Shown in pieces: positions 1 through 11,417 of a stretch of DNA of 64,000 bases. Within the stretch, counting starts at the first letter, position 1. Each line of letters starts with the position of its first letter. A program made the translations under genes and the position numbers. Location of the stretch: the NCBI GenBank assembly GCA_905221605.1, contig CAJNDS010002529.1:182660-246659 (forward strand). The letters are read 5' to 3'. This stretch comes from Symbiodinium natans (taxonomy: Eukaryota; Sar; Dinophyceae; Suessiales; Symbiodiniaceae). The notes beneath the pieces are model-generated. The model did not search any database. It worked only from the letters and a program-made list of their open reading frames with translations, and was not told the origin of the DNA.

Positions 1-582
1 CCGAAACCCTAACCTTCTTCAAATGGTTCTGAAGTCTGGGGTTTCTAAGGCTTCCCCAACGAAGGGCCCCATAGTAAGTGGGACCATACCCTAAACCCTT
101 CACCCACAACCCCCCTCAGCTTGTTAGGGTTTAGGGTTTGGGGGTTTGGGTTTTTTTACGTCAGCCATGCGCCACCAACTGTACGTCTTAAGAATGTGTA
201 CTCTTTTGCGTCGCGCGTTGCCGCAGTCTGCAGATGCCAGCGGAATCGGGGTGTTGTGTGTGTGTGTGTGAGCTGTTTGACACCTAGAAAATCCCTCCTA
301 GGTACGGCGGAGTGGTCGGGGTAGGTGTTGAGTAGGTGTACTGCTTGGGTGGATACCAAACTAAACCAGTATGGCCTGGGGTGTCCTCTGTGTCTAGATT
401 TGGTAAATTTAATCCTATCCTTATATCCTGGGCTGAAGACCACATGATGTAAGGGGTCGTGGTGTGGGCTTAACAGGGCGTGGGTGAGTCGTTGCTGTTG
501 AAAGGAGAGTAAGGTCTGTGAGGGTAAGACAGGGCGGTGTGCTTTACGCCAAACAGTCTGGTTAGGAATATGGGAATAGTGG

Positions 583-675
583 GGTTAGGGTTTAGGGTTT
601 AGGGTTTAGGGTTTAGGGTTTAGGGTTTAGGGTTTAGGGTTTAGGGTTTAGGGTTTAGGGTTTAGGGTTTAGGGT
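583..675 (+). repeat. Interstitial telomere-type array (TTTAGGG)n
   Basis: About 13 near-perfect TTTAGGG units, G-rich strand on plus. It is bounded on both sides by non-repeat sequence, so this is not a chromosome end. Confidence 0.97.
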
Positions 676-1567
676 CGTTGAGGTAGGGTTCAAAGTCCTG
701 GAGCAACCTAGTAGTCAAAAAAAAAGAGGGGGTTGAAGAGGAATCTATATGGAGAACCTAACCTCCAAAACAGGAAGAAGGGGTCAAAGCTGGTCTAAAA
801 CCCTAAACCCTAAACCCTAAACCCTTAAAGACTTAGAGATTTATTTGGGGTGTAGGCTTTGCAGCTGATTCGGCTTATAGGGCAGAGGGTGTAGAGGGCT
901 ATAGGCTTGAGGTGGAGGGGTGCGTGTGGGCTTGTAGGGCCTTTTAAGAGGGCTTTGCGTCTGGGGGTTTTGGGATTCTTCAGTGGTAGGAGTGTAAAGG
1001 GTTTAGGGTTTAGGCTTTAGGTTTGGTGTTTCGGGTTTAGGGCTCAGGGTTTTGGAAAGGGGGAGAAGGGGAGATGGGGAGAGGGGGGAAGCTTGGGAAG
1101 ACACAACAAAAGGGTACCCCCTATTTTCGGAATCCCCCACATGGGGGTGGTAGGGTGACCGATGCTGAGGATTTTATCTGCAGAGACCCGCCCCGCCACG
1201 CACGCCCTAAAACCCGAAAACGCCTAAGACCTAAACCCTACCAGGGCTACAGTCTGTAGGATTTTGGTTGGCACGGTTCTAAGGGCTCAGGGCTTGAGGG
1301 CCGGGTTTGGGGTTTAGGGTTTAGGGTTTAGGTTTTAGGGTTTAGGTTTTAGGGTTTCGGGTTAACCCCAAAACCCAAGACATTCAAGTGCACGCCAACA
1401 AGCCGTGTGCAGTTGCAGATGCGATACAGCGCAGTGCCCGTCCTGTGTTGGGCTCAGGGCTCCGGAGGCTAGGCGGTTTAGGGTTTGGGGTTTAGGGTTT
1501 AGGGTTTAGGGCTTATGGTTTAGGGTTTAGGGTTTAGGGTAAAGATTTGGGATGTTCCCCCTGTAGA

Positions 1568-1710
1568 GGAATCTAGGCCCAAGAGTAACCTTGGAATAAA
1601 CATGGAACGCGTTTTTAGTCTACGGAACCTGTTCTTAGTCTACGGGGCATTACCCGGGAGCCTAAACCCTAAGACAAGGGAATAAGGACCGACTGGTCCG
1701 AGGAATGTCG
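1568..1710 (+). mobile_element. Family D element, diverged copy
   Basis: It starts with a variant of the family D end (GGCCCAAGAGTAACCTTGGA) and ends near an AATAAGGACCGAC stretch that resembles the other end. The interior differs from the better copies, so this is a weak assignment. Confidence 0.35.
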
Positions 1711-1878
1711 CTCTTTGCGAAACGTCCTTAAGGTAGTATAAGGCCGTAATAGGAGTACATTGAGGGGAACCTTCAGGGGTACAACCGAAGGGGTTCCAGT
1801 GCTAATCCCTTGATGGAAGGACTGCAGGGGCTTAGGGTTTAGGAGTACTATTGCTTAAGAACTGCTTCCCCACCCCCC

Positions 1879-1938
1879 CTAAACCCTAAACCCTAAACCC
1901 TAAACCCTAAACCCTAAACCCTAAACCCTAAACCCCAA
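1879..1938 (-). repeat. Interstitial telomere-type array (CCCTAAA)n
   Basis: Eight perfect CCCTAAA units on plus, in opposite orientation to the array at 583. Confidence 0.95.
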
Positions 1939-2302
1939 AAAAAGTAAACCGTTTTTTCTTCCTAAGGTCAATGTAGGGATTGTAACCCTTCAATCTTGGT
2001 GGTTCTTAAGCCAAGTATGGGTGCGGCAGCACTTTGCATGTTTCTGCCATAACCCCTAAATTACCCCTACACCCTAAACCCTAAACCCTAAACCCTAAAC
2101 CCTAAAACCGGAACCCTAAACCCTAAACCCTATACCCTAAACTCTAAACCCAAACCCAAAACCCTAAACCCTAAATTACCCTCCTTCTTGAATAGCCCCC
2201 TAAAGTACTGTCCCTCCTGGCAATCTGAGTCTTCGATGCTCTCGCTGTAGAGGCCCGCGGCCGCCACAGCAACGATGGCGAAGCGAAGCGGCCACATTGC
2301 TG

Positions 2303-2386
2303 AGGGTTTAGGGTTTAGGGTTTAGGGTTTAGGGTTTAGGGTTTAAGGTTTAGGGTTTAGGGTTTAGGGTTCAGGGTTTAGGGTGT
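2303..2386 (+). repeat. Interstitial telomere-type array (TTTAGGG)n
   Basis: About 12 units with two variant units (TTTAAGG, TTCAGGG). Confidence 0.95.
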
Positions 2387-2686
2387 GGAACATAATTCAG
2401 CATAAACAGTGGTTTCAGGCTTAGGTTTAGGGTGAAGGGGCATGGGTTGCAATCCGAGACTTCATTCACAAACCGCCTTGTATGTGCGAAGATCTGAACG
2501 TGCGCGACCAGGTCTAAGTAAGGCCGGTGTAGAGTTTAGGGCTTAGGGCTTAGGGTTTCGGTTCATATGCTCCAAGCCTCCCCAAAGAATTTAAACGCTA
2601 CGTGCGAGGATGACAGCTTTTTTCTTGATCGTTTCCGGGACATGTTTGACGGCGATGCTTGCGATGGTTTCCCCGGTATGCTGGTT

Positions 2687-2840
2687 ACTTGGAGGTTCAT
2701 GGTACTTACTAACCAATTATAACTGTACTTATAACCCTACTTATAATACCCCTAAAGGGCCTTATAGGGGTTATCCCACTTATAACTAGGGTTATAAGTA
2801 CAGTTATAATTGGTTAGTCAGTACCATGAACCTTCAAGTA
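2687..2840. mobile_element. Family A inverted-repeat element (MITE-like), copy A1
   Basis: Left end ACTTGGAGGTTCATGGTACT is answered at the right end by its reverse complement ending in CCTTCAAGT. The arms are imperfectly complementary for about 50 bp on each side (…AACTGTACTTATAACCC… / …GGGTTATAAGTACAGTT…), so the whole 150 bp could fold into one hairpin. There is no coding capacity. It is the best-preserved of eight related copies in the window, and a family D element abuts its right end. Confidence 0.85.
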
Positions 2841-2950
2841 GACCCGGGAATAGCCTGGGAATGAAACGGGCACCCTGTCCGACTTAAAGGGGCTTATAAG
2901 GGAACCTAAACCCGAAAAAAAGGGGAATAAGGGCCTACTCTGGCTCCTGG
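2841..2950. mobile_element. Family D element, copy abutting A1
   Basis: Begins GACCCGGGAATAGCCTGGGA and ends GAATAAGGGCCTACTCTGG, like the copies at 31673, 38127, 56234 and 58044. It starts at the base after family A copy A1 ends and is followed by a CCCTAAA array. Confidence 0.65.
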
Positions 2951-3260
2951 TTTACCCTAAACCCTAAACCCTAAACCCCAAACCCCTAAACCCTAAACCG
3001 CTTTTGAGTTCTGGGTTGAGCTGAAGACCGGACCCTGCACACTACACTCTGAACCCTAAAACTGACACACGAGGGCGCGCGGCAAGCTGGTAACCGGACC
3101 ACAGCTTTAGGGTTTAGGGTTTAGGGTGTAGGGTTTAGGGTGTAGGGTGTAGGGTTTAGGGTTTAGGGTTTAGGCATTCCGGGTGCCGAGGGGCAACTTG
3201 AGGCCTCTGCACCCGATGCACCCCTTGCAGGGCTCGGGGTTGTTTAAACCCTAAGTTGTC

Positions 3261-3367
3261 CTAAACCCTAAACCCTAAACCCTAAACCCTAAACCCTAAA
3301 CCCTAAACCCTAAACCCTAAACCCTAAACCCTAAACCCTAAACCCTAAACCCTAAACCCTAAACCCC
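3261..3367 (-). repeat. Interstitial telomere-type array (CCCTAAA)n
   Basis: About 15 uninterrupted CCCTAAA units, one of the longest perfect arrays in the window. Confidence 0.97.
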
Positions 3368-4214
3368 AGTCCCAGGCTACTCTTCAACCCTAGGATGCCA
3401 ACCCAAAGCAACTCCACAGCGCCTCGATGTCCCCATGGCCGTCGGCCCTCTAGTATTGGGGGGTCCCCGATGTAGTACGGCACCCTTGGTAACAAGGACC
3501 CAAGGGTTTAGGGTTTAGAGTTTAGGGTTTAGGGTTTAGGGTTTAGGGATATAAGAAGTTTAGGGTTTAGGGTTTAGGAATATAAGAAGCTTCAGGGGAG
3601 AAGGGGAGAGCTGCACATATTCACCCTAAACCCTACAGACTGGACGCCGGTAGGGTCTAGGGTTTAGGGTTTAGGGTTTAGGGTTTGGGGTTTAGGGTTT
3701 GGGGTTTAGGGTTTGGGGTTTAGGGTTTGGGGCTAGGGGCATTTTAGTCCACGCTCGGCCGCGTCGTGGGTCTTCAAGGGCACGCCTTGAGGAACACCCA
3801 CCCTGGTGCCTTCCCGAAGAACGTATAGTCTTGTACCTATCAGACCTACGAATTTTAAAGGGGACCTCCCCAAAGCCTAAAATCCTAAATAATTTCCCAC
3901 TGAGAAAGCCTAAGGCCTCAATAAATTACATATCAATGGCTCTAAACCCTTTAACCCTAAAGCCTAAAGCTGTAACCCTAAACCCCCTGTAGCCCCATAG
4001 CCCTAATCCCTACATCCGTAGCCCTAAACCCTAAACCCTAGATCTGTAGCCCTAATCCCTACATCAGTAGCCCTAAACCCTAAACCCTAAACCCTATAAC
4101 CCTAGAGCCGTATAAGGACCCCGGTCGCCGGTCTCAGCCCCTCAGCACCAGAGCCGGCGCTAGCGGATGCACAAAGCGAGCCTCCTGCGACTCCAGGGTT
4201 GAATGGGGATTTAC

Positions 4215-4450
4215 TGAGAATTAGGGTTTAGGGTGTCAGGTTTAGGGTTTAGGGTTTAGGGTTAGGGTTTAGGGTTTAGGGTTTAGGATTTAGGGTGTCA
4301 GGTTTAGGGTTTAGGGTTTAGGGTTTAGGGTTTAGGGTTTAGGGTGTCAGGTTTAGGGTTTGGGGTTTATAGTTTATAGTTCAGGGTTTGGGGTGGAGGG
4401 TTTATAGGGTTTGGGCTGTAGGGTTTAGGGTTGAGGGTTTATAGGGTATT
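4215..4450 (+). repeat. Degenerate telomere-type array
   Basis: TTTAGGG units mixed with TGTCAGG, TTATAGG and TTGAGGG variants. The longer pattern containing GGGTGTCAGGTTTAGGG is repeated three times, so a higher-order unit has been duplicated. Confidence 0.9.
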
Positions 4451-5780
4451 GTTTGCTGTGACCTGGCGCAGAGGCTCCTTCGAAAGGCCGCCATGGCCCG
4501 ATTGTGGAGGGCCATCTAACACTTCTCTCCCACCCCACACAGTGTTCAGGAACATAATCATCCCCATACTACCCCTATAAGGAAGAAGATTTTGCATAAT
4601 GAAAAATAGTCATCCCTATGTCAGGTGGCAAAACCACCCTCACCTACCCCTCTGAGAGTTCAGGCCTAAACGCGCGTCTCCCTGGGTCGCAAGGGCGCTT
4701 GCAGGGGTCCGGACGTCCCAGCGGGTTTGTGGAAGGTTGGTTCAGGAGAGTCCTAGGTGGTTAAAGGAGGCGAAGGGTGGGGTCTTGAGGTTGTGAGGTT
4801 GGGCTTAGCGTTGCGCCCTGGTCATTGCGCCCTCGAAGTGTGGGGGCTCAAGTGCCCCCCCCCCCCCCCCACCCAACTCTAGGAGGGCGGGTTGAGCCTT
4901 GAGCTTGAGGATTTAGGGCCAAGGCGCTTCTCTATGTATAGGGGCCCCGTATGAGCCCCTAACCAGGCACTCGCGCTCGCCCTAAACCCTAAACCCTAAA
5001 CCCCAAACCCCAAACCCCAAACCCTACACAACCCCAAACCCCAAACCCTACACTCTACCCCCCAAACCCCAATCCCCAAAGCCGGCTGCTTGCATCGTCC
5101 TCCGTCTCGGCGTTCCACCACCAGCAACCTCCCGTGGCCGGATCCTGGTACCTTTGCCAGCTCGGCGCGGTGCAGGGGCGGAATATGGAAGGGGTTTAGG
5201 GTTTAGGGTTTAAGGTTTGGAATTTAGGGTTTAGGAGTTAGGGCTTGGGGTTTGGGGTGCGGTGCAGGGATGGAAAATGGAAGGGGTTTAGACTCGTACC
5301 CTCAAGGTGGTACCTCCTGTACATTTAGGGTTGAGGGTTGAGGGTTTCGGGTTTATAAGGGTTTGGGGTTCAGGGTTTCCCTTAAAATGCTCCTGATGTG
5401 GCCCTCACTACCTTAAGCCCACAGACCCCTAGACCCTAACCCTAAACCCATCCCGAAGCCCCAAATGGATCCTTATCAAGAAATACCCGCTCCAAACTAC
5501 ATTCAGCCGTTTAGTCATACCCTGACCCTAAACCCTAAACTCTAAACCCTACACCTTAAGCCCTAAACCCTAAACTCAATGCTCAACTCTAAACCCTGCA
5601 ATTCTCGCCATGTGTGAATGCCCCCCCCCCCCCCCCCGGGCCCTCCTCTTCCTTGCTCTCTCTGCGCATATGCTTCTTCCAGTTAAGCGAGGACTAAAGA
5701 TAGGATACTCTACATATGCCTCTGCTCCTCTTCCTTAATTTCAAAAATACATAGGACAAGAATGGGCAAGATACCATCCC

Positions 5781-5827
5781 TAAACCCTAAACCCTAAACC
5801 CTAAACCCTAAACCCTAAACCCTAAAA
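5781..5827 (-). repeat. Interstitial telomere-type array (CCCTAAA)n
   Basis: Six to seven CCCTAAA units. Confidence 0.93.
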
Positions 5828-6627
5828 CACCTTAAAAATCCTATGCCTGCAAAAATTGCAGGCCCCACAGCGTGCCTTTCTGTGAATGTGCTCATGGGGC
5901 TTGCGGGTCGTCTACAACAGCCCGAAACCCAAAATCCTAAGCCCTAAACCCCAAACCCTAAACCCTAAACCCCAAATCCTAATAAACCCTAAACCCTAAG
6001 GGTCCGAGTACTCAATAATTAGGTACGCAGCTAAGTACTCAATAATCGAGTACGCGGCCCTGGATAGGCCCAAGTCCATGAATATGCAATTCTGTCGGGT
6101 CTGGCTCGGCGAGACATGGCTGGTTTGGCATATTGGGTTGAATGGCAGGTTTTTTTACAGGAACACTCTAGATGTGCAGCGTTTCAGAGAAATCTCCAGA
6201 TCCTTGTAGGGCTGATTCCCTGACATTATCCGGCCATTATTTTGTGAGTTTGTCCGGCGGCATGGGTCTTCTTCGAGCTGCCCTGCATCTTCAACGTGCC
6301 CTTCTTGTGGACATGTGGTGCCTGCAAGCTCTTGCTGACTGCAGAAGCCAGCCCATTTGCATGTGTTCATGTCATGAATCTCAAACAAGATTTCAACTGT
6401 TTAATTTCCTTTTGGGTGCCGCCATGGCTTTCCTGAGCGCGCCCGACAGTAAAGGGGTCAAGCACCTCTACAGCCCATTCCGCCTCCACGTGTCAGCTGC
6501 ACGGTCTTAATTTGGAAAAATGACGAGCGAAGTCCAAATATTTAAGTATTAGAATCTATTTTTGTAGATGAAGTAGATGTACGTAGTCCGATGTACCGTC
6601 TACCTCTCCTCTCCTTTGCCATTTGAG

Positions 6628-9600
6628 GCAGTCGCTGAAAGGATCTACAATGTGGTGAACGCATTTGTGCAGAAGAATCTCATGCCAGCCTTCATGAATG
6701 ATTCTGAGACTCGGTAGCATTGAATCGACTTTGCAGCAGGAGGCGCCTGATGTGTCTCGAGGAAGCAGCAAGTTCAGCTAGCAGTTCAGGAGCGTGTGGT
6801 CGTGAAATGGGAGAAGGAGCGACTTGTGGTACCGGGCTTGCAATTTAGACCGTTTAGACTGCAGCTAGTCGAGTGTGACTGGAGCCTGGGTCGAATTATG
6901 GGAATATTGTTGGGAATATCCAAGGCTTCCCAAGATGATCTTGTGGGCTCGAACTATGTACTGCTCAAAGAGTACACCATTGAGTTTGGTGGCGAGCCTG
7001 TGGCCACCGCAGCGGATCACCAGGTCAGAAGTTTAGAATGTACACCCGCGTGAAAGAAAATGAATTTTGAAACTGTTGAAACAAGCTTGCAGTGTTGAAG
7101 TAAGAGTACTGTATACTAGTCCCAGTCCGGAGCATTTGCAAGGCTGCTTTGGGTCTGCTGGCGGTGACGGTTTTTGCCGGCACCGACTTTCGTTCCCGTG
7201 GAGGCAGAGGCCGCATCCGGGGGTGGGCTGCAGGGGAGGCATGCAAACTCCGCTTGCTGGCAAGCCATTTGCACCGCCTTTGCGGCCGAACACTATCCTC
7301 GCGACATCCCCGCATGATAGTCTTGAAGAAGATAGTCATCTACAAGAAACGCCTCGAGGTCCCTCAGCAACAACATATAGGGGCAGCAGCTATTGTGTGC
7401 ATGCTATTTTCTTTTGCAGTTTAGATGTGTGCGTGCACCTGTGGCAAGCTAATGAGCACCATGCAGCATGTGTGTGTGTTGCATATTACGCATGCATGCT
7501 TAAGGAGAACAACGCTGCAGATGGTCATGGACCTGCAGTGGGTGGTGCAGTTGTGATGCTGAGTGCCCCTGCTGGGGCCACTTCCCCCCCGAATGCCCTT
7601 GCGGGCAGTGATACGGTTGCCGCTCCTCTTGCAGCGTCGGTTGCCACGAACCCCATTGCACCAGCTCCCCTGGCGATACTGGATGGTTCAGTTGTTGCTC
7701 CTCCCAATGCTCCAGTCGAAGGTTCAGTTGTCGCTCCTCCCAGTGTCCCAGTCGAAGGTTCAGTTGTCGCTCCTCCCAGTGCCCCACTCGAAGGTTCAGG
7801 TGTCGCTCCTCCCAGTGCCCCAGTCGCAGGTTCATCTGTTGCTCCTCTCAACACCCCAAGTGACGCTGCTCATGCTGCAAGTTCGGGTGGACCCCATGTG
7901 GATGGGCTCGCTGCTGCAGCAAGCACTGCAGCAGATATGGAAATGGAGCTTGAGCTTGAGGCGTTGCTGGAGACAGTGGCGCCAGGGACTGAACTGTGGC
8001 CATTGGACCCACCTCATTGGGAGTGGCCTGAGGATTTGACCTCTGACCTGGAAGAGGAGCAGGGGCAGGACATATATGCACACGTCAATTTGTATAGGAG
8101 TTCATACCTGGATCCAGACGATATAGCCACGCAGTCGTCATTCTATATCATGGTCCATGAACTTGAGCTGTGGGTGGGTGCATTCGCAGCAGGATATGAT
8201 GCTAGCATCGATGGTCCACGTGACGCCGGTCAAGCTGCACGGACTTTCGCCTGAGGATGACGATGCTGTGAGGTCTCGGTCCACTTTGAGAGAGAAGATT
8301 GCACAAATGGAGCCCCAGGACGTGGGTCATGATGATATATTTTTCTCGTGTGTGCATTTCAATAAGGTAAGCCCGGTTTTCTCCAGGACTCGGATACCTG
8401 TGTGGCCACAAGCCCATTCCGTGGCAACCTTGTGGCTTTCTTTGATGAGGCCACTGTGTGTTTGTGTGTATCAAATTTAACAAGCTTAGAAGGGCAAATT
8501 TCTGATGTTCGAAGCACTCATGAGTTTGACTTGATATCGTTTTTCCTACGGGGTGTGGTGTTGGTTGCGTACTCACATGGCCAGGTGGCACCTGCAGTAC
8601 CTGATGCTTGGAACGCGCTCCGAGACACCGAGGTGGGATCTTGATAGTTTCGTGTTGCAGGCCTGTACCCTAAACCCTGAACCCTAAACCCCAAAAACCT
8701 GAACTGTAAACCCTAAAACCCTAAACTCTAAAACCCTAAACCTTAAGAAAGATTTGTGTGAATGGTGAACAGTAAGTACGCATCCATGATAAACAGGTGG
8801 TGGGGACTGCCGTGATGGACCAACCGATTGCCACCACCCCTGCGAAGCCCACATCGAAGGACTTAATATTGTTTTAATTTGTCATGATCAAATTTCAATA
8901 GCGTTGTTTGTGAGTAGGCAGGCGTCCAGCTATATAGGCCATTAACATTAATATGTGAGGACTGGATTGGTGGTGGTGTTTTCAGAAACGTGCACAAGGT
9001 TGACTCCCCGGAGACCCCTGACACTGTCCCATTCTCTGTGAAGTCTCCTCCGTCGGGTGTGTCTCTGTCGATACCTCGGTCTGGTGATTGCACTGGGCCT
9101 CCAGATGACGACTTCTATGTTGAGGAAGTTGAGGAGAATGAAAAGGAGCCAGTGCCAGTGATCTAGAGCAAATCAAGCATGCATATGTGCAGTCTGGCTT
9201 GAGATACTCTTTCTACGAATGCGTCCTTTAAGAAAGCAAGCGCTACGAAGGCATTGCCCCAAGAGCCTGTGAAGCACATCCCGCTGGACGATGATGGGCA
9301 GAAGTGGAATGCCAACCCTGAAAGGGCTCCGTTGCATAACCTTCCGTATTTCCCGCAGTGGGCTGTCGGTTCCCGGTCGATCCCAATGCCTCCTGAAAGC
9401 CTGCTTGCAGAGCAGAAGAAGCTTAGGAAGGACGCTGGGATGGCTGCTGGGCAATGCTATAGCTAAGCATTAGGGGCAATGGGTGGTGTTGCGTATTCTC
9501 AGTTTTTAACATTTTTTCAAGGGTTAAAATCATTTCCGTTGCAGACCCAGGCTGCCTATGAGAGGCTGCAGGGCAGGGGACGGGGGCGTGGCCGAAGCCG

Positions 9601-10539
9601 AGGACGTGGTGCTGAGGGCAGGGGCAAAGGGCGGGGTGGCAGGGGAAACAAGGGGTCACTATCAAAACCTGTGCGTGGGAAGAAAGAGATCTCGGCCGAC
9701 ATCCCTGCAACGACAACAGATGCCCAGCATAACACCAAGCCTCCTTCCAAGAACAAAGGAGGCCGCCCCAAGAAGAACACAGAGGCAGCAAAGGCCAAAG
9801 CTGTTGCAAAAGCGAAGCCAGCCCGTCCAGCGCGGCCCGAACCCACGGCCAAGGCCAACTGTAAAGTGAAGCGGGCAAGATCCAGGTCTTCAATCGGGAG
9901 TGAGGTCTTGAAGACCCCAGTGAAGGCTGCCACCCGGGACCAAAGGGACAAAGCACCCGCGCCAGGTGCTCCACTGTCCCCAATGCCTCGGCGTGCAAGA
10001 TTTCTCACCAGCACCTTGCGGAAGGCTCACCGCAAGCGGGTGGAGGTGGCCCGGGAGTCGATGCAGCAGCTGAGGAGCAGGAAGAACCCCTTGCCGCAGA
10101 TGACTCTCCCCAAAGGACGCTTCAACCGGCAAAGCTTCACATGCCACTCTACCGAAGAAGGACACTCAAGCATCCAAGTGATCTTGAGCAGCCGGTCGTT
10201 CTACGTGTGCAACGCCCATGTTCCCGAGGGATTGGAGAGATTCGTCCATGTGGATGCCAAAGGTGGAGCAAGCATTGGGTGGGCTACATACTTTGGCATG
10301 CCCATTGCGTGCCTCCATCTAGAGCTGTGTATTGTTGTGTTTCGTGTGCCGTGCGCATACATGTGTACATGTGTACGACTGTGGAACAATATGTACATAA
10401 TATTCATGTTTTTTTCGAAAAAAAAATCACGAGGTGGGATGTGTCGCGTGCTATGGCCGGTTGGGTGGGTGCTGCAAAGGCCACGTGGCGCAAACATGCT
10501 GTATGTCTAGATCTGCCCTTTGTCGATATCGATCTGTAA
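6628..10539 (+). CDS. Gene A: split gene for an AT-hook/RGG-rich protein of unknown function
   Basis: Exons supported by open frame and matching splice phase: 6628-6713, 6762-7023, 7143-7358, about 7505-8152/8180, about 8206-8366, 8490-8521, 8585-8632, 8986-9157, 9233 to about 9446, and 9545 to about 10290. A last piece near 10430-10539 is likely. The first exon encodes AVAERIYNVVNAF; more exons may lie upstream (6162-6510), where I cannot choose a frame. The 7.5-8.2 kb exon has four imperfect 33-bp repeats (EGSVVAPPSAP) followed by an acidic Glu/Leu-rich stretch. The 9.5 kb exon starts with an RGG-like GRGRGRGRSRGRG stretch, then an AT-hook core (KNKGGRPKK) and Lys/Ala-rich tracts, suggesting a nuclear nucleic-acid-binding protein. 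Donors include GT (6714, 7359, 8367, 8633, 9158), GA (8522) and probably GC (about 9447). The intron at 8633-8985 carries degenerate CCCTAAA repeats. I do not recognise a catalytic domain. Exon 4-5 joining is unresolved. Confidence 0.6.
7690..7860 (+). repeat. 33-bp tandem coding repeat inside gene A
   Basis: Four to five imperfect 33-bp units encoding EGSVVAPPSAP-type peptides. The unit length is a multiple of three and the changes are mostly third-base or conservative, as expected for translated repeats. Confidence 0.8.
8667..8744 (-). repeat. Degenerate CCCTAAA repeats in a gene A intron
   Basis: Variant CCCTAAA/CCCTGAA units inside the 353-nt intron 8633-8985. Confidence 0.8.
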
Positions 10540-11417
10540 TATATACATGTTAATACATTGCCCGCTGCAAACCTATCAGGTTTCGACGCAGCTGGCTGCG
10601 CACGTGACGGCGCAAGCTCTCGAGGATTGATGCAGCCATTGCCGATCGCGACATATGATACGTGCTGCTCATGATGAGCAATTTTGATTTAGCTTGCTGT
10701 AGGTGTAGGATGTGTGGTGCATCTCAGACTTGGGAGGGATTGGCCTCGATTCGACTTAAACCAGTACTGCAGTTAGACTACAGGGGAGAAGTTAAGCCGG
10801 CACTTAACTGCATATCTGTTTCGGCCCTCCGTCATTTTGGCTGCGCTGCGATCGCTAAAAGTCTACTCACGACCAGCTGTTGTCAGTGCTCATGTGAATC
10901 TGCTGCATGCTTGTGGCTTTAAACTCTTACCTGCGTTAGCATTTCTACGTGGTGATCTTGCAGCAGGTACACGGTCCAGCCAGGCGTCTTCGTCCACGCG
11001 CACTGGTGCGACCCTCCAAGATCTGAGCTCTACTATAGCTAGCCTAGCCCTTAAACCCCTAAACCCCTCAACCCCTAAACCCCTAAACCCCTAACTCCTC
11101 AACCCCTCAACCCCTAAAACCCTAAACCCTAGACCCAAACCCTAAACCTAAACCCCAAAAATTTTTAGGTCTACTACTGCAGATAAGTTGTGTAGACAAA
11201 GTGCTTTGTCATGTGCGCAATGTACATTGTGGATGTTTGATGCTGGCACGTGACTGCACCAGCTGGGGGCTTTGCAGCAGCAGTATCCACGGTCAGGTCG
11301 ATAGTGTACACTGATCATGAGGTATCTCCAAGGACTGAGGCTGTAGATCTGATGTCGTGTTATCACTCATTTGATCAGCTAGCTCACAGCTAGCTAGCTG
11401 TGCTGACCTTCAAAACC
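10540..11417. other. Spacer between genes A and B with possible exon fragments
   Basis: Short open frames occur, for example after AG at 10581 (VSTQLAAHVTAQALED) and at 10770-10975. I cannot connect them by phase to gene A or B. CCCTAAA-like repeats occupy 11046-11160. Confidence 0.4.

Larger units (their letters stand above)
1..6120. other. Gene-free repeat region (left end)
   Basis: I find no coding exon here. The stretch consists of short unique segments broken every 200-600 bp by telomere-type TTTAGGG/CCCTAAA arrays in both orientations, plus one clear element of family A (2687-2840) and two of family D. Short open frames here are translations of the repeat itself (GFRV/LGF peptides). 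Two poly-C runs occur near 4856 and 5622. Confidence 0.7.

Noticed and set aside
1700-1760. ACGTCCTTAAGGTAGTATAAGG looked like the conserved large-subunit rRNA segment around GGTCCTAAGGTAG.
   Set aside because: Only about a dozen bases resemble it, flanking sequence does not match, and no other rRNA segment is nearby.
10832-10850. TCCGTCATTTTGGCT resembles part of the conserved dinoflagellate spliced-leader sequence.
   Set aside because: Three internal bases are missing and the 3' end does not match. It lies inside a possible exon, and a match of this length is plausible by chance. No other spliced-leader relic was seen upstream of genes E-H.
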